Shown here in pieces: positions 20,464 to 29,085 of a stretch of 46,037 nt of DNA. The notes under the pieces are model-generated. The model saw only the letters and a program-made list of their open reading frames with translations. It was not told the DNA's origin and did no database searches. Where the stretch lies: assembly GCA_963575745.1 (NCBI GenBank), contig CAUYUJ010014274.1:210292-256328 (forward strand), in the 5' to 3' direction. Within the stretch, counting starts at the first letter, position 1; each line of letters starts with the position of its first letter. Source of the stretch: Prorocentrum cordatum (Eukaryota; Sar; Dinophyceae; Prorocentrales; Prorocentraceae). Position numbers and translations under genes: made by a program.

Positions 20464-20640
20464 TCTGGCGGCGTGAACAGGGGGATAGGGGGAGGGGGGA
20501 AGGCTCCTTAGAAAGATCCCTGCTTCTTAGAGGGCGCTGGCCTGACATCTACAGACGAGGCCCGCGCTTTCTAAGAAGCAGGGGTGCTTCTCAGAAGCCT
20601 TCCCCCCTCCCCGACACCCCCCTCTGCGCGCCACCGATCT
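20464..20640. mobile_element. Foldback element with ~60-75-bp arms
   Basis: The left arm (about 20464-20536) contains GGGGAGGGGGGAAGGCT, TTAGAAAGATCCC and TGCTTCTTAGA. The right arm (about 20564-20640), reverse-complemented, contains GGGGAGGGGGGAAGGCTTC, GCACCCCTGCTTCTTAGA and, further out, GGCGCGCAGAGGGGGG matching GGCGTGAACAGGGGG. The central spacer is under 30 bp. Non-coding. Confidence 0.8.
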
Positions 20641-21356
20641 TCATGGTGGTAGGGTACCGCCTGCCCCGCTCGAGGCATTTGCAGCCTCCGGCTCTACGAG
20701 GTATCGGCGACCTCCTCGCTGGAGGCGGCCTGTTCCTCTACTCTGGCCTTCAGTGGGTGTGTTCTCTCGCGCCCCAAGACCAGCAGAGCGATCCTGGGTG
20801 AAAAACCTTGCTCCCAGCGTGGGGGGAGAGTCCAAGGCCCATGGATCGCGTACAAGTCAGCTCACCAGCGGTTCAGAAGGGGGGAACACGTGGGGGGGGG
20901 GACTCAGGCGATTACCCGTGGGTCGGAAGACTGCGGCCAGACCTAGGACAGAGGAGCATCCTTCAAGAGCATGAGACCCTCCGCCGGCCAGACTGAAAAA
21001 CACTCCAAGGTACTCTCCCCCAGGGTGCAGAAGAACGCCCATCAAACACGAAAAGCGTTAGGCCACCCTCCCCGAACCGACCTCAAACTGATACCTCGGT
21101 CCGACTGTAACGCTATCCGTGCTTCTCGGTTTGTGAGGAGGGAGGCAGAACATCGATGGCAGCAGCCTTGATGGCTCCTCCTCGCGCGTGTGTTCCTCGC
21201 TCCCCGCCGCGGCTGTTCGCGGTGGAAACTGCAGCGCAGCTCGGTTCAAAAAGAACTGGGTGTTGTTCGCCGGAGGCCCTGGAACAGGGTCCTGATTCAC
21301 GATTGCATACAGTGTCCCCCTCCGTTCCCACCCCCAGCTACTCCATTTATTGTTGT
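20641..21356. other. No gene recognised; contains a repeat shared with 23060
   Basis: Positions 21265-21330 (TTGTTCGCCGGAGGCCCTGG, then CACGATTGCATAC) resemble 23072-23140 (TTGTTCGCCAGAAGCCCTGG, then CACGATTGCACGC). Other sequence is mixed with short ORFs. Confidence 0.5.
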
Positions 21357-21488
21357 TTTACAAAGAAGGGTTGCAACGCTCCCATCTGAGCAGTTTTGGA
21401 GCCCCCCCCGAGACCAGCCATGAAAAGGCGGCCTTCTGCCCAGACCCCCACGGGAACCCCCCAAACAACTCGAAGCAACCCCCAGAAC
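21357..21488. repeat. Dispersed repeat, copy 2 (partner at 16517)
   Basis: Contains GGTTGCAACGCTCCCATCTG, AGTTTTGGAGCCCCCCCCGA, CCATGAAAAGGCGGCC and TGCCCAGACCCCC in the same order as 16517-16664. It abuts the head of composite repeat D directly. Confidence 0.65.
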
Positions 21489-21573
21489 ATGATCGACCCA
21501 CGAACCCAGAAAGGAATATAGAAATGTAAGGCATGGCAACGTTTCAAAGACACTTGATTGGGCGACGGGCAAA

Positions 21574-22470
21574 TGCAGTGCTGAATGTACAGATCTTGAT
21601 GTACTGTGCCGAGGGCTGTGCTGTGCTGCCCGTGCTGAACTGCGATGTGACATGCCGCGATTGTGCTCTATATAGCGTTGTGGATCGAGTCCTCCCTGGC
21701 ATCCGAGTCCTGACCGAACTGATCTGGATCTTAAGCTCAAGCTGCCTGAGCAGATGGTAGCTGTCCCAGAACTAATCGACAGAAGGGACATGCCAGGAGG
21801 ACGCGCCGCGGAACGTCCCAAGGGACGCGCCAGGCGGCGTGCCAGGGGACGTGCCATGTGCACGCACCGCGGGACGTGCCAAGGGGACGCGCTACGGAAC
21901 GTGCCAATTGACGTGCCGCGGGACGTGCCAGGGGACGCGCCGAGCGACGTGCCAGGTGGACTCGCTAAGGAACGCGCCAAAGAACGTGCCATGATGCAAT
22001 GTTGAATGTATCGATCTTGATGTACCGTGCCGACGGCTGCGCTGTGCTGTGCTGGCCGTGCGGAAATGCGATGTGACATGCCGCGATTGTGCTCAATAAA
22101 GCGTTGTGGGTCGAGTCCTCTTTGCATCCAAGTCCTGACCGAACTGATCTGGATCTTAAGCTCGAACTGCCTGAGCAGATGGTAGCTGCCCCAGAACTAA
22201 TCGACAAGGGGGACATGCCAGGAGGACGCGCCGCGGAACGTCCCAAGGGACGCGCCAGGCGGCGTGCCAGGAGACGTGCCATGGGCACGCACCGCGGGAC
22301 GTGCCAAGGGGACGCGCTACGGAACGTGCCACTGGACGTGCACCGCGCGACGTGCCAGGGGGACTCGCCACGGGACGCTCCGCGGAACGTGCCAAGCAAC
22401 ATGCCAAGCTGCAATGCTGAAGGTATCAATATTGATGTACCGTGCCGAGGGCTGTGCTGTGCCTGGGCGA
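21574..22470. repeat. ~420-bp tandem units each holding a 12-bp array
   Basis: Units begin TGCAGTGCTGAATGTA at 21574, TGCAATGTTGAATGTA at 21995 and TGCAATGCTGAAGGTA at 22410 (third partial), so periods are 421 and 415. Each full unit has a conserved front (CTGACCGAACTGATCTGGAT, GAGCAGATGGTAGCTG) and then 14-17 copies of a 12-bp motif like AGGGGACGTGCC. The 12-bp arrays keep a frame and give Arg/Ala-rich strings on plus, but nothing indicates translation. Confidence 0.9.
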
Positions 22471-22910
22471 CCTGGACACGTGAAAACACGCGTTTCGCTC
22501 AAGTCGTTCTTAGCACATCCTCACGCTAGACATCCGCCTGGGCAACCTGGACGCGTGCGAACAAGCGTCTCGATCGAGACTTCCTCGACACATCCTCATG
22601 CTAGACATCCGCCTGGCCGACCTGGACACGTGAAGACAAGCCTCTGGTTCGAGATATCCTCAACAAATCCTCATGCTAGACATCTGTCTGGGCAACCTGG
22701 AAGCGTGAAACCAAGCGTTTCGCTCGAGACATCCTCAAGACCTGGGCACGTGAAAACAAGCATTTCACTTGAGAGATCCTCTGAATTCAAGTCCCCTGGA
22801 GAGGACAATCTTTAGCACAAAACAAGCGTTTCGCTCGAGACATCCTCAAACAATTCTGAAACAAAAACAAAAACAAACAAAAACAGCGTTTCGCTAGGGA
22901 CATCCTCAAA
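22461..22910. repeat. 75-bp tandem units carrying the 27-bp motif
   Basis: Units start GCCTGGGCGACCTGGACACG at 22461, then at 22536, 22611 and 22686 (period 75); the last is truncated. Each holds a version of AAGCGTTTCGCTCGAGACAT followed by CCTC. Three more motif copies follow at about 22757, 22821 and 22883, spaced by unrelated sequence. Confidence 0.9.
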
Positions 22911-23040
22911 TGTTAATTCGCCGGCCTTCTTCCCACTCGTCATTTATCGCAAAAGAAATCCGCCGGCCCTCTTCCCGTGAAAACCGGGGGGGAACAAACT
23001 AAAAGAGAACCCTGGGCCTCAAACCCATTCGGGAAAAAAT

Positions 23041-23560
23041 CCAACCACACCAATTGTATATTGAAATTCGGAATATTGTTCGCCAGAAGCCCTGGATAGG
23101 TTCTTGGCGCACGATTGCACGCAAAGCACCCCCCTTCCATTACTCCCCCTGCTGCCCGATCAATTGCAAAACGCACAGCACGTTGATTACGCGAAGACGT
23201 CCAGGCAGAGGTCGTCGCATCCGCTTGCAACTGCCTGGATATTGGCGTCACTCGTTTGGGAACCATTGTCGGGTGTTTGGGTATTGTAGCTTTCGCGTTT
23301 GAGGATGCTGGCGCCGCAGGGTGAGCCACAAGGTGCGCTTGCGCAACATCTGACACCCTACCGCATCCATCGCTGTCCATTGCTGAGGAAGGATTAACTG
23401 ACCGCGGGCGATGATAATCCCCTGGGGATAATCAAATACGGCGATCTGGCGGTGACAATACGATATTTCCCTGGGGAAGGTACATTGGGGTGATGATGAT
23501 GACGGCGGCGATGATGGCGATGATGGTGATCCTGAGCGCTCGGCACAAGGCTGACTCCAG
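23041..23560. other. Unassigned; partial repeat and open minus frame
   Basis: A minus frame at 22940-23380 (146 codons) has fair composition, including IPNFNIQLVWLDFFPNGF, but crosses into the composite tail, so it is probably repeat-derived. Short inverted bits around CCCCTGGGG at about 23420-23480. A GATGATGATGA run lies at about 23489-23530. Confidence 0.4.
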
Positions 23561-23578
23561 AGATCTCGAGGCCCGTGG

Positions 23579-24040
23579 CTACTTGCGAGCAGGCGCACAC
23601 CACGCAAGGCTGACTTGGGAGATCGAGAGGCTCGCGGCTAAGCAGGCGCCTGCATTTTGCCAACGCGAGAGGAGGCCCCTGGCCGATCTGGCCAAGCAAC
23701 CTCTCTTGCGCTGGACTTCGAACCACTCTCCCATGCAAGCACGGCATCCTTTGGAGCCGTCCTTGCGCAGGAAACACTTGGTGCAAAGCTGGGCGGCGGC
23801 GCTGGCCTCCTCGATGGTGGCGTACTTCGGCTCGGCCGCCGTGGGGTCCTTGCAGGGGTTGGACTTGTGCTTGGCGTTGGCCTTGGCTTTGGCCATCGCC
23901 AAATCGCTGTCACTGGCCTCCTAGAGCTCACTGATAAACTCGTTGCCTCGAGCGACCATGGTGCTGAGGCTCACGGGCATTTGGCGGCCCTCGCCTCGGA
24001 TCTCGCGCGGGGCGCGCTCGATCCAGCGACTCGTTCACAC
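23579..24040 (-). pseudogene. CxxC-rich fragment of an unrecognised protein family
   Basis: From 23902 the minus frame reads MAKAKANAKHKSNPCKDPTA, then TIEEASAAAQLCTKCFLRKD and SKGCRACMGEWFEVQRKRG. The CxxC pairs (LCTKC, GCRAC) suggest zinc binding, which is inference. Upstream, 23915-24040 is a diverged copy of 27650-27757. In the frame leading into MAK there is a TAG at 23921-23923 where the other copy has GAG, and a further frameshift near 24010. Probably the 3'-most part of the gene-like region ending at 28806. Confidence 0.6.
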
Positions 24041-24990
24041 GCCGCACCTCCAACCGTCTGCTCGGCGCTGTTTGTTGCTCGGTGCTGGGCAATTCTCGCC
24101 AAGGCCAATGGCGCCGAACTTGCGGGGGATCCTCGCGGCGGCCTCGGGAAGCAACGCGCGAACCCTACCCGCGATTTCTGAAGGGGAGGGCGGGGTGCAC
24201 TTCGCTCGGCAGCTCCCGAACCAAGCGAACCAAACCTACCTTCCCCCCTCAGAAATCGCGGGGAATAAACGTGATTTCGCGCGTGGCCCTTTTGGGCCTG
24301 CTTGGCGTTTTCGGGTGGCTGCTTGAGGGCGTCGCGGCACTCCGCCGCGACGCCGACCCCGTCGATCCTCGAGACCTGGCTGGAATTGCAACAAGTGCCC
24401 GCTGCCCAAGGCGCCCCCAGGATTCGCCCCTGACCGGAGTGAAACGCCTGAGGCGCCTCGGGGGAGGGACCATTGTAGCAACCGCCTGCCTTGAGGCGCG
24501 TGTAGTGCGCGGGCGCCTCGGTTTGCGCGCAGACCAGGACGCGCTGAGCCTTGTCGACAGCGCTTCTGCACCTCGGGCTGCTGGGCGGCGGGCGCGCCCT
24601 CGCCCTGGCCCTCTCGAGCCCAGGCGACAGCCGCCGCGGGCTCGACCGCCGGAACGGCGCCGGGGGAGGACGCCCACGAGCTCGTCAATCTCGCCCAGCG
24701 GCGCGTGCACTGTGCCCAGCTCGGGGGCGTCGCCCTTGACGATCTGCTCGCAGTTCGTGATCGTGCACCTTGGCGAGCGCGGTGCGGCGAGTCTGTCTTG
24801 TCTGGCGCCAGTCGAACTTCTGCGGCCTGGAACCTGTAGTCCTGCCCGATCGTGACCTGTGGCGCTCGGGATCCGCAGGCAATCTTTAGCTTCCGCCCGC
24901 TTCCGCCCCGCGTTGCTTCCGCCTACTCATGGCTTCGTCCGCTAACTTCCGCTTGCTTCCGCCGCCCCGGGCAGAAGCAGGCGAAAGCTA
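24041..24990 (-). pseudogene. GC-rich coding remnants, same gene-like region
   Basis: Minus-strand pieces with protein character: VTIGQDYRFQAAEVRLA (about 24810-24860) and CTITNCEQIVKGDAPELGTV followed by HAPLGEIDELVGVLP (about 24675-24770), in different frames. Positions 24240-24670 are very GC-rich and open in several frames. TTCCGCTTGCTTCCGCC-type repeats lie at 24890-24965. Intron positions cannot be fixed by eye. Confidence 0.4.
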
Positions 24991-25310
24991 ACGAGTGCCT
25001 GTGACCCCCCAGCCTTGCTGCTCTCGATCTGGACCATCGCCGCGGTCTCCGCCTCGAGGACGCGCATGCGGCACTCGTCCTCGGCGCCCGGGACTCGCCA
25101 GAGGTCCTGCACTCTGCCGAGCCTGCCCTCGCGGACGCACTCTTCGGCGACGCGCGCCACCTTGCCGTGCCAGGGGGGCCCCTCGCAAGCCTCGAGGCCA
25201 TCTTTCTTCTTGGCCCTGTCCTGCTTCTTGGCGCGCTTCTCCGATTGCTTCTTCTGCTTGAACTTTTTGGGGAAGCTGGCGCGCGCCTTCGGCGGCCTGC
25301 CTATGAACGA
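24990..25310 (-). CDS. Candidate exon, Lys-rich then acidic, unknown family
   Basis: The minus frame begins near 25288 with a lysine-rich run (KKFKQKKQSEKRAKKQDRAK), then HGKVARVAEECVREGRLGRV, LWRVPGAEDECRMRVLE and ETAAMVQIESSKAG. The sequence before it, TTCATAGGCAG then GCCGCCGAAG, would serve as a 3' splice site. No family known to me. One of several co-linear pieces between 23.6 and 28.8 kb. Confidence 0.5.
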
Positions 25311-25315
25311 CTACC

Positions 25316-25384
25316 TACCTGACCACCCCGACCCAACCCGAAGACCCGACTTCCGGGTTGGGCGGGGGCACGGGTTCCATGCGC

Positions 25385-25426
<42 letters not shown>
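25316..25426. repeat. 41-base poly(T) tract and adjacent hairpin
   Basis: Positions 25386-25426 are 41 consecutive T (poly(A) on the coding minus strand). About 15 bp to the left, CCCAACCCGAAG and CTTCCGGGTTGGG (about 25336-25362) can form a 12-bp stem with one bulge. The poly(A) sits between two exon-like pieces on the same strand. It may be slippage, an intronic tract or the mark of a retroposed insertion. Confidence 0.9.
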
Positions 25427-25427
<1 letters not shown>

Positions 25428-25499
25428 TTCCGACCCCCCACGCACACACGCTGGAAATGGAGGGCACATATATCGGGGCCTTCGGGTTGGCTTGGGGTG

Positions 25500-26625
25500 G
25501 TTTGGTGGGCGAGCTTCGCCTTGATCGCGCCTCTGCTGAGGTGCTCGAGCGAGGTCTCGCCGCCAGTCTTGGCCTTCTCGCGCCGCCACTTGCGAGCGCG
25601 CTTGCCCGGGAACTGGCCCGCGAGCTTGGACGCCCACCTGTTACTGCGACAATTTGCCCGTCTCAGCTTCACCCTTTCTCGAGGCCGTGCGGGAACTTGA
25701 TCTCCTTGATCCGCTCCTCTGGCGGCTTGAGCATGTCCTTCTGCTCGTCGGTGCGCTCGAGGTCCAGTTCTCGGAGCTCCATCAGGCAGGGGTTCTCGTC
25801 CTGCGCGTAGCCCCCCAGCAAGTCGTCGTTGTGGAAGCAATTGCCGTCGACGGAGCTCCACTCGGGCAAGGGCGGCACGCCCTCGGGCCAGCTCTGGGCG
25901 CCCTCAAGGCACTCTTTCGCCAGGCTGGAGTAGCTCCGCGGCTCCATGCCCGCGACGACCGCTCGCCTTGCTCTGCTGGCCGGGCCGAGAGTATTGGCTG
26001 GCTTGCATCCCTCGGAGCAGCACAGCGTCCTTGTTCTGCTCGCGGAAGCGGGCGTGGGCCTCGGAGATGCAGTAGAGGCACTCGTAGGGCCCCCATTGTG
26101 TCGGGGACTTGTACTCCTTCTGGGGCTCGGCCCTGGCCCTCTGGATCCAGTCTTGCCCCATGGCCCAGTGCATGTCGGCCTTGACCTCTCGGATCCTGGA
26201 TTGAGCTGGCTGCGCTCGCGGGCGTCGGGCTCTTGCAAGAAGCTCGCGGCGTCGGGGGCCACAGGCGCGTAGACGACATTATTGAGCCGCGCTCGCAGCG
26301 CCACTGCCACGGTCCACTGGCTCGAGAGGCAGTCTGCGAACACGAAAATCTGGCCGCGTTCCTGCTCGATGATGTCGATGGCCCAGCATGCCGCCAGCTC
26401 GTCCGTCCAGGCTCTCGGCTGCCCCCGCGCGTCGACGGCCTCGACGGCCCTCGCGCGGTCCGCCTCGGAAAACTCGAGCAGAACGTTGCGCCGGCCCTTG
26501 AGAAATGCTCCTGCGGGCTCGCCTGCTCGGAAGCGCTCCGTCTCGCCATCGCCCAGCTCGTAGGTGACGTCGCGCCGCCAGGTACCCCTCGAAGTTCATG
26601 TCGCTGACCCAGCAGTGCATTGCGC
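25500..26625 (-). pseudogene. Long run of coding pieces, unrecognised family
   Basis: Minus-strand pieces in order: MHCWVSDMNFEGYLA (from about 26623), then YELGDGETERFRAGEPAGAF and TDELAACWAIDIIEQERGQI and FADCLSSQWTVAVALRARLN (frame of 25669-26343), then MHWAMGQDWIQRARAEPQKE and YECLYCISEAHARFREQNKD (frame of 25904-26173), then MEPRSYSSLAKECLEGAQSW and MLKPPEERIKEIKFPHGLEK back in the first frame, then WASKLAGQFPGKRARKWRRE (about 25560-25635). At least three frame changes without visible introns imply decay or assembly error. Looks like one protein of several hundred residues; the function is unknown to me. Confidence 0.65.
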
Positions 26626-26684
26626 ATGGGGGCAAGGAGCGCGCTGCGCTTCGTCGCGGACTTCGCCCCCCTGTTCGGGTCGAA

Positions 26685-26936
26685 TCAGTTCTCGACCGCG
26701 GAGACACTGATGAAGGTGAACCTGCACATGTCTCCTGCGCTCGGGTAGGCCTGCTCCTCTTGCGCCTTGTGGTCGGGGTGCTCTGCCAAGTACTTGGCCT
26801 TCTCCGTCTCGAAGGCTGCCATTTCCTGCTCGTCGCACGTCTCGCGGAACTCCTCGCGGAGGTTCTCGACGCGTTCCATGGCGCCCGCGGCGTCGACCTC
26901 TTGGGCCTCCGAAATGGGCGCGGAGAGAATGGGCAC
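26685..26936 (-). CDS. Candidate exon, acidic helical segment
   Basis: An 83-codon minus frame: MERVENLREEFRETCDEQEM, AFETEKAKYLAEHPDHKAQE, YPSAGDMCRFTFISVSAVEN. Highly charged and likely helical. It ends in a stop at 26685; the next downstream coding sense resumes at 26623 in another frame. Same strand and probably the same gene as its neighbours. Confidence 0.5.
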   Translation of the reverse strand: MPILSAPISEAQEVDAAGAMERVENLREEFRETCDEQEMAAFETEKAKYLAEHPDHKAQEEQAYPSAGDMCRFTFISVSAVEN

Positions 26937-27065
26937 AACAATGCCCCACGACAGATGTTGTCCTCAACCAACAGCGGCCGCTCCTGGGCAGGCGGCCTTC
27001 TGTTTCGAATGGGCACAGGCCGCGGCGACACCGACAGCGAATCCCGATCAAAATGAACAGGAACA
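26928..27065. repeat. Dispersed repeat, copy 1 (inverted partner at 41985)
   Basis: GATGTTGTCCTCAACCAAC, AGCGGCCGCTCCTGGGCAGG and GGCGACACCGACAGCGA recur on the opposite strand at 41985-42125 as TGTTGTCCAAAACC, AGCGGCCGCTGCTGGGCAGG and GGCACCGACAGCGA. Non-coding, or from an unrecognised element. Confidence 0.7.
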
Positions 27066-27192
27066 ACTGTTGGGGATTGTACCCTTTCGTGCCGTTCCAA
27101 TTTCGCTCGCGCCTAGACCTCGCTCTCGCGGGCGCGCGACTGCTCCTCGCCCCGGAGCTCGAGCCAGAGCGTAGTAGTACCAATTACTCATT

Positions 27193-27249
27193 CATAGTAG
27201 TGGTAGTGATACGGCTACTACTACTACTACTACTACTACTACGACTACG

Positions 27250-27286
<37 letters not shown>

Positions 27287-27375
27287 GAAGTAATAACCAG
27301 TTACTAGTGTTATTACCTGGTAGTGGTACCTGGTAGTAGAAGTACATGGTAGTAATCAGACTGGTAGTAGTACGT

Positions 27376-27415
<40 letters not shown>

Positions 27416-27443
27416 GTAGGTCGTAGTAGCAGTAGTAGTAATT

Positions 27444-27503
<60 letters not shown>

Positions 27504-27541
27504 CCTGATAGAAACAACTAGTTACTGATCGTGCTTCCTGG

Positions 27542-27582
<41 letters not shown>

Positions 27583-27583
27583 A
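27193..27583. repeat. CTA then TAG microsatellites (complementary)
   Basis: CTA triplets dominate 27215-27286, and TAG triplets fill 27374-27414, 27422-27503 and 27541-27583. Because CTA and TAG are complementary, the left tract can pair with the right ones. The tracts lie between two exon-like pieces on the minus strand. Confidence 0.95.
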
Positions 27584-27649
27584 TAATTAGTAGTCGTACT
27601 TACCGGAACTAATAACCGTAGAAGTAGAATTAGAAATCAAAGTAATAGT

Positions 27650-27757
27650 GGCCTCCTCGAGCTCGTTGATCCACTCATTGCCGCGGGCGCGCATCAGGAG
27701 TTTGGCGGCCCTCGCCTCGGATCTCGCGCAGGGCGCGGTCGACTCGTCCAGTTGTCA
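27650..27757 (-). CDS. Candidate exon duplicated at 23915-24040
   Basis: The minus strand reads, from 27757, QLDESTAPCARSEARAAKLL then MRARGNEWINELEEAT. The sequence TTTGGCGGCCCTCGCCTCGG and the bases following are shared with 23.99 kb, and the GNE(W/F)I(N/S)EL core is conserved in both. A neighbouring frame may carry the older sense (REIRGEG), so a frameshift is likely. Flanked by TAG microsatellites on both sides. Confidence 0.5.
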
Positions 27758-27797
<40 letters not shown>

Positions 27798-27798
27798 T

Positions 27799-27844
<46 letters not shown>

Positions 27845-27845
27845 C
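27758..27845. repeat. TAG microsatellite
   Basis: TAG triplets with one TTG interruption, immediately upstream (in minus-strand sense) of the duplicated exon piece. Confidence 0.95.
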
Positions 27846-27951
27846 AAGTAGTACTCGATATTAACAGTCCGAGTAACTAGTTCCTGCTACTACTACAAGT
27901 AGCAGCTAAAGCCACCACTACTACGACTAACGATTACAAATGCTACGTGTG

Positions 27952-28806
27952 CTACCTGTCCGCCGTGGCCCAGGTGAGCTTGGCCTTGTCCTTGCTGAGG
28001 GTCTGCTTCCATTGGTCGGAGAGGCGCCGGCCCTTGCGCCCACTCGCATTGATCCTCGCGAGGGCGAGCTCGCCCACCCACTGCGTGCCCTTCTTGGTCG
28101 TCTGGTTGATCTGGAAGGTACTCAGGCTCTTGGTCACCCTCTTGAGGATCTCGGCTTTGCACCTCTTGTGGCCGATCTTCTGCGGGTGGAGCTGCCCGTC
28201 CTGCTCGATGGCCAGCTCGTGGCGCAGCCGCGTCAGGGCGGCATTATTCCTGACCTCGCGGCCGCGCTCGCGCCCCCGCTTGAACCAGCGCTCGAGGCGG
28301 CGCATGATGCCCTCGAGAGGGCGCTCGGCTGCGACTTGACCTGGGATCTCGCGGGACAGCCCGGCGCCCCGGCCCCCGCTGCGCCTCTGCTGGTTCACCC
28401 AGACGCACCCGCAGCCTCGGAGGCCGTTCTTGCCGAGCCTCGCCACGGCAACCTTCTTCTCAAGGGCAGCTCGAAGGCCGTGCCATCGGGCAACCGTCTC
28501 GCGGCCCCAGTGCCACTTGCGGCGCAGCACGGCTCTCGCTCGAGGCGGCAGGGAGGCGGGCGTCTTCGCGTTTTTCTCGCCCGCGTGCTTGCTCCAGTCG
28601 AGGGGAATCTGGAGCTTGGACTGCGCCGTTGGGTCTCGCCGCGGCGCGGGCGCAGCTCGGGGTGCGTGGTTCCCCTTGTACTCCGCGCTCGTGCCGAGGG
28701 GTCCGCCGCCCATGCCGACGCCTCGCTTCGCGCCTCGGCCGAAGTCGCGCGGGGCGAGGGCCTTGCCCTCGGCGCCTGCAAGCTCTCGGCGCGCGGCCGT
28801 GGCCAA
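27952..28806 (-). CDS. 284-codon ORF, basic protein, family unrecognised
   Basis: The best intact ORF outside repeats. Residues 1-60 are Gly/Ala/Arg-rich (FGRGAKRGVGMGGGPLGTSA); 65-110 include LQIPLDWSKHAGEKNAKTP and VLRRKWHWGRETVARWHGLR; 155-284 are strongly basic with GIMRRLERWFKRGRERGREV, GHKRCKAEILKRVTKSLSTF, GTQWVGELALARINASGRKG and LSDQWKQTLSKDKAKLTW. The last codons, GCGGACAGGTAGCA, could instead be a 5' splice site (CAG/GTAGCA) leading into a microsatellite-filled intron, so this may be a first exon. No catalytic motif seen; nucleic-acid binding is only suggested by charge. A MITE lies about 70 bp upstream. Confidence 0.6.
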   Translation of the reverse strand: MATAARRELAGAEGKALAPRDFGRGAKRGVGMGGGPLGTSAEYKGNHAPRAAPAPRRDPTAQSKLQIPLDWSKHAGEKNAKTPASLPPRARAVLRRKWHWGRETVARWHGLRAALEKKVAVARLGKNGLRGCGCVWVNQQRRSGGRGAGLSREIPGQVAAERPLEGIMRRLERWFKRGRERGREVRNNAALTRLRHELAIEQDGQLHPQKIGHKRCKAEILKRVTKSLSTFQINQTTKKGTQWVGELALARINASGRKGRRLSDQWKQTLSKDKAKLTWATADR

Positions 28807-28877
28807 GAGTCGCCCCTGCGCGGCGGCGGCGGGCGGGGTGGCGAAGGGGGGGTGGGGGGGGGGGGGCTCGAAATATT

Positions 28878-29006
28878 ACAGTCGACTCGCGGAGTAAGGA
28901 TGCGCGGCTCAGATGCAAGGCCCTTGCAAGGCCCAGAAATGGGCCGAAGAGGCAATAATGCAAGGCCATAACAAGATTGCCCATCCTTACCACGCGGGTT
29001 GAATAC
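28878..29006. mobile_element. MITE-like element, CAGTCAACCCGC family, copy 2
   Basis: Left end TTACAGTCGACTCGC and right end GCGGGTTGAATA are diverged versions of the 13-bp ends at 17870. The interior shows GTAAGGATGCGCGG, GATGCAAGGCCCTTG and ATGGGCCGAAGAGG as in copies 1 and 3. About 129 bp. Confidence 0.75.
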
Positions 29007-29085
29007 TATTCCCGGGAGCGGCGCGAGCAGGAAGAGAGGAATAATACTTGGGAAAGACGGAAGAAGAGGACGGCCCCAGGATCGG

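Larger units (their letters stand above)
21489..23040. repeat. Composite repeat, copy D (divergent interior)
   Basis: The head at 21489-21570 (GACCCACGAACCCAGAAAGG, then GGCATGGCAACG and TTGGGCGAC) matches the heads at 29097, 30782, 31038 and 33823. The tail at about 22905-23035 (TTAATTCGCCGGCC, AAACTAAAAGAGAACCCTGG, TTCGGGAA) matches tails at 32515 and 35368. Between them lie ~420-bp units, 75-bp units and the 27-bp motif rather than the 24-/16-bp arrays of copies A-C. Confidence 0.85.
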
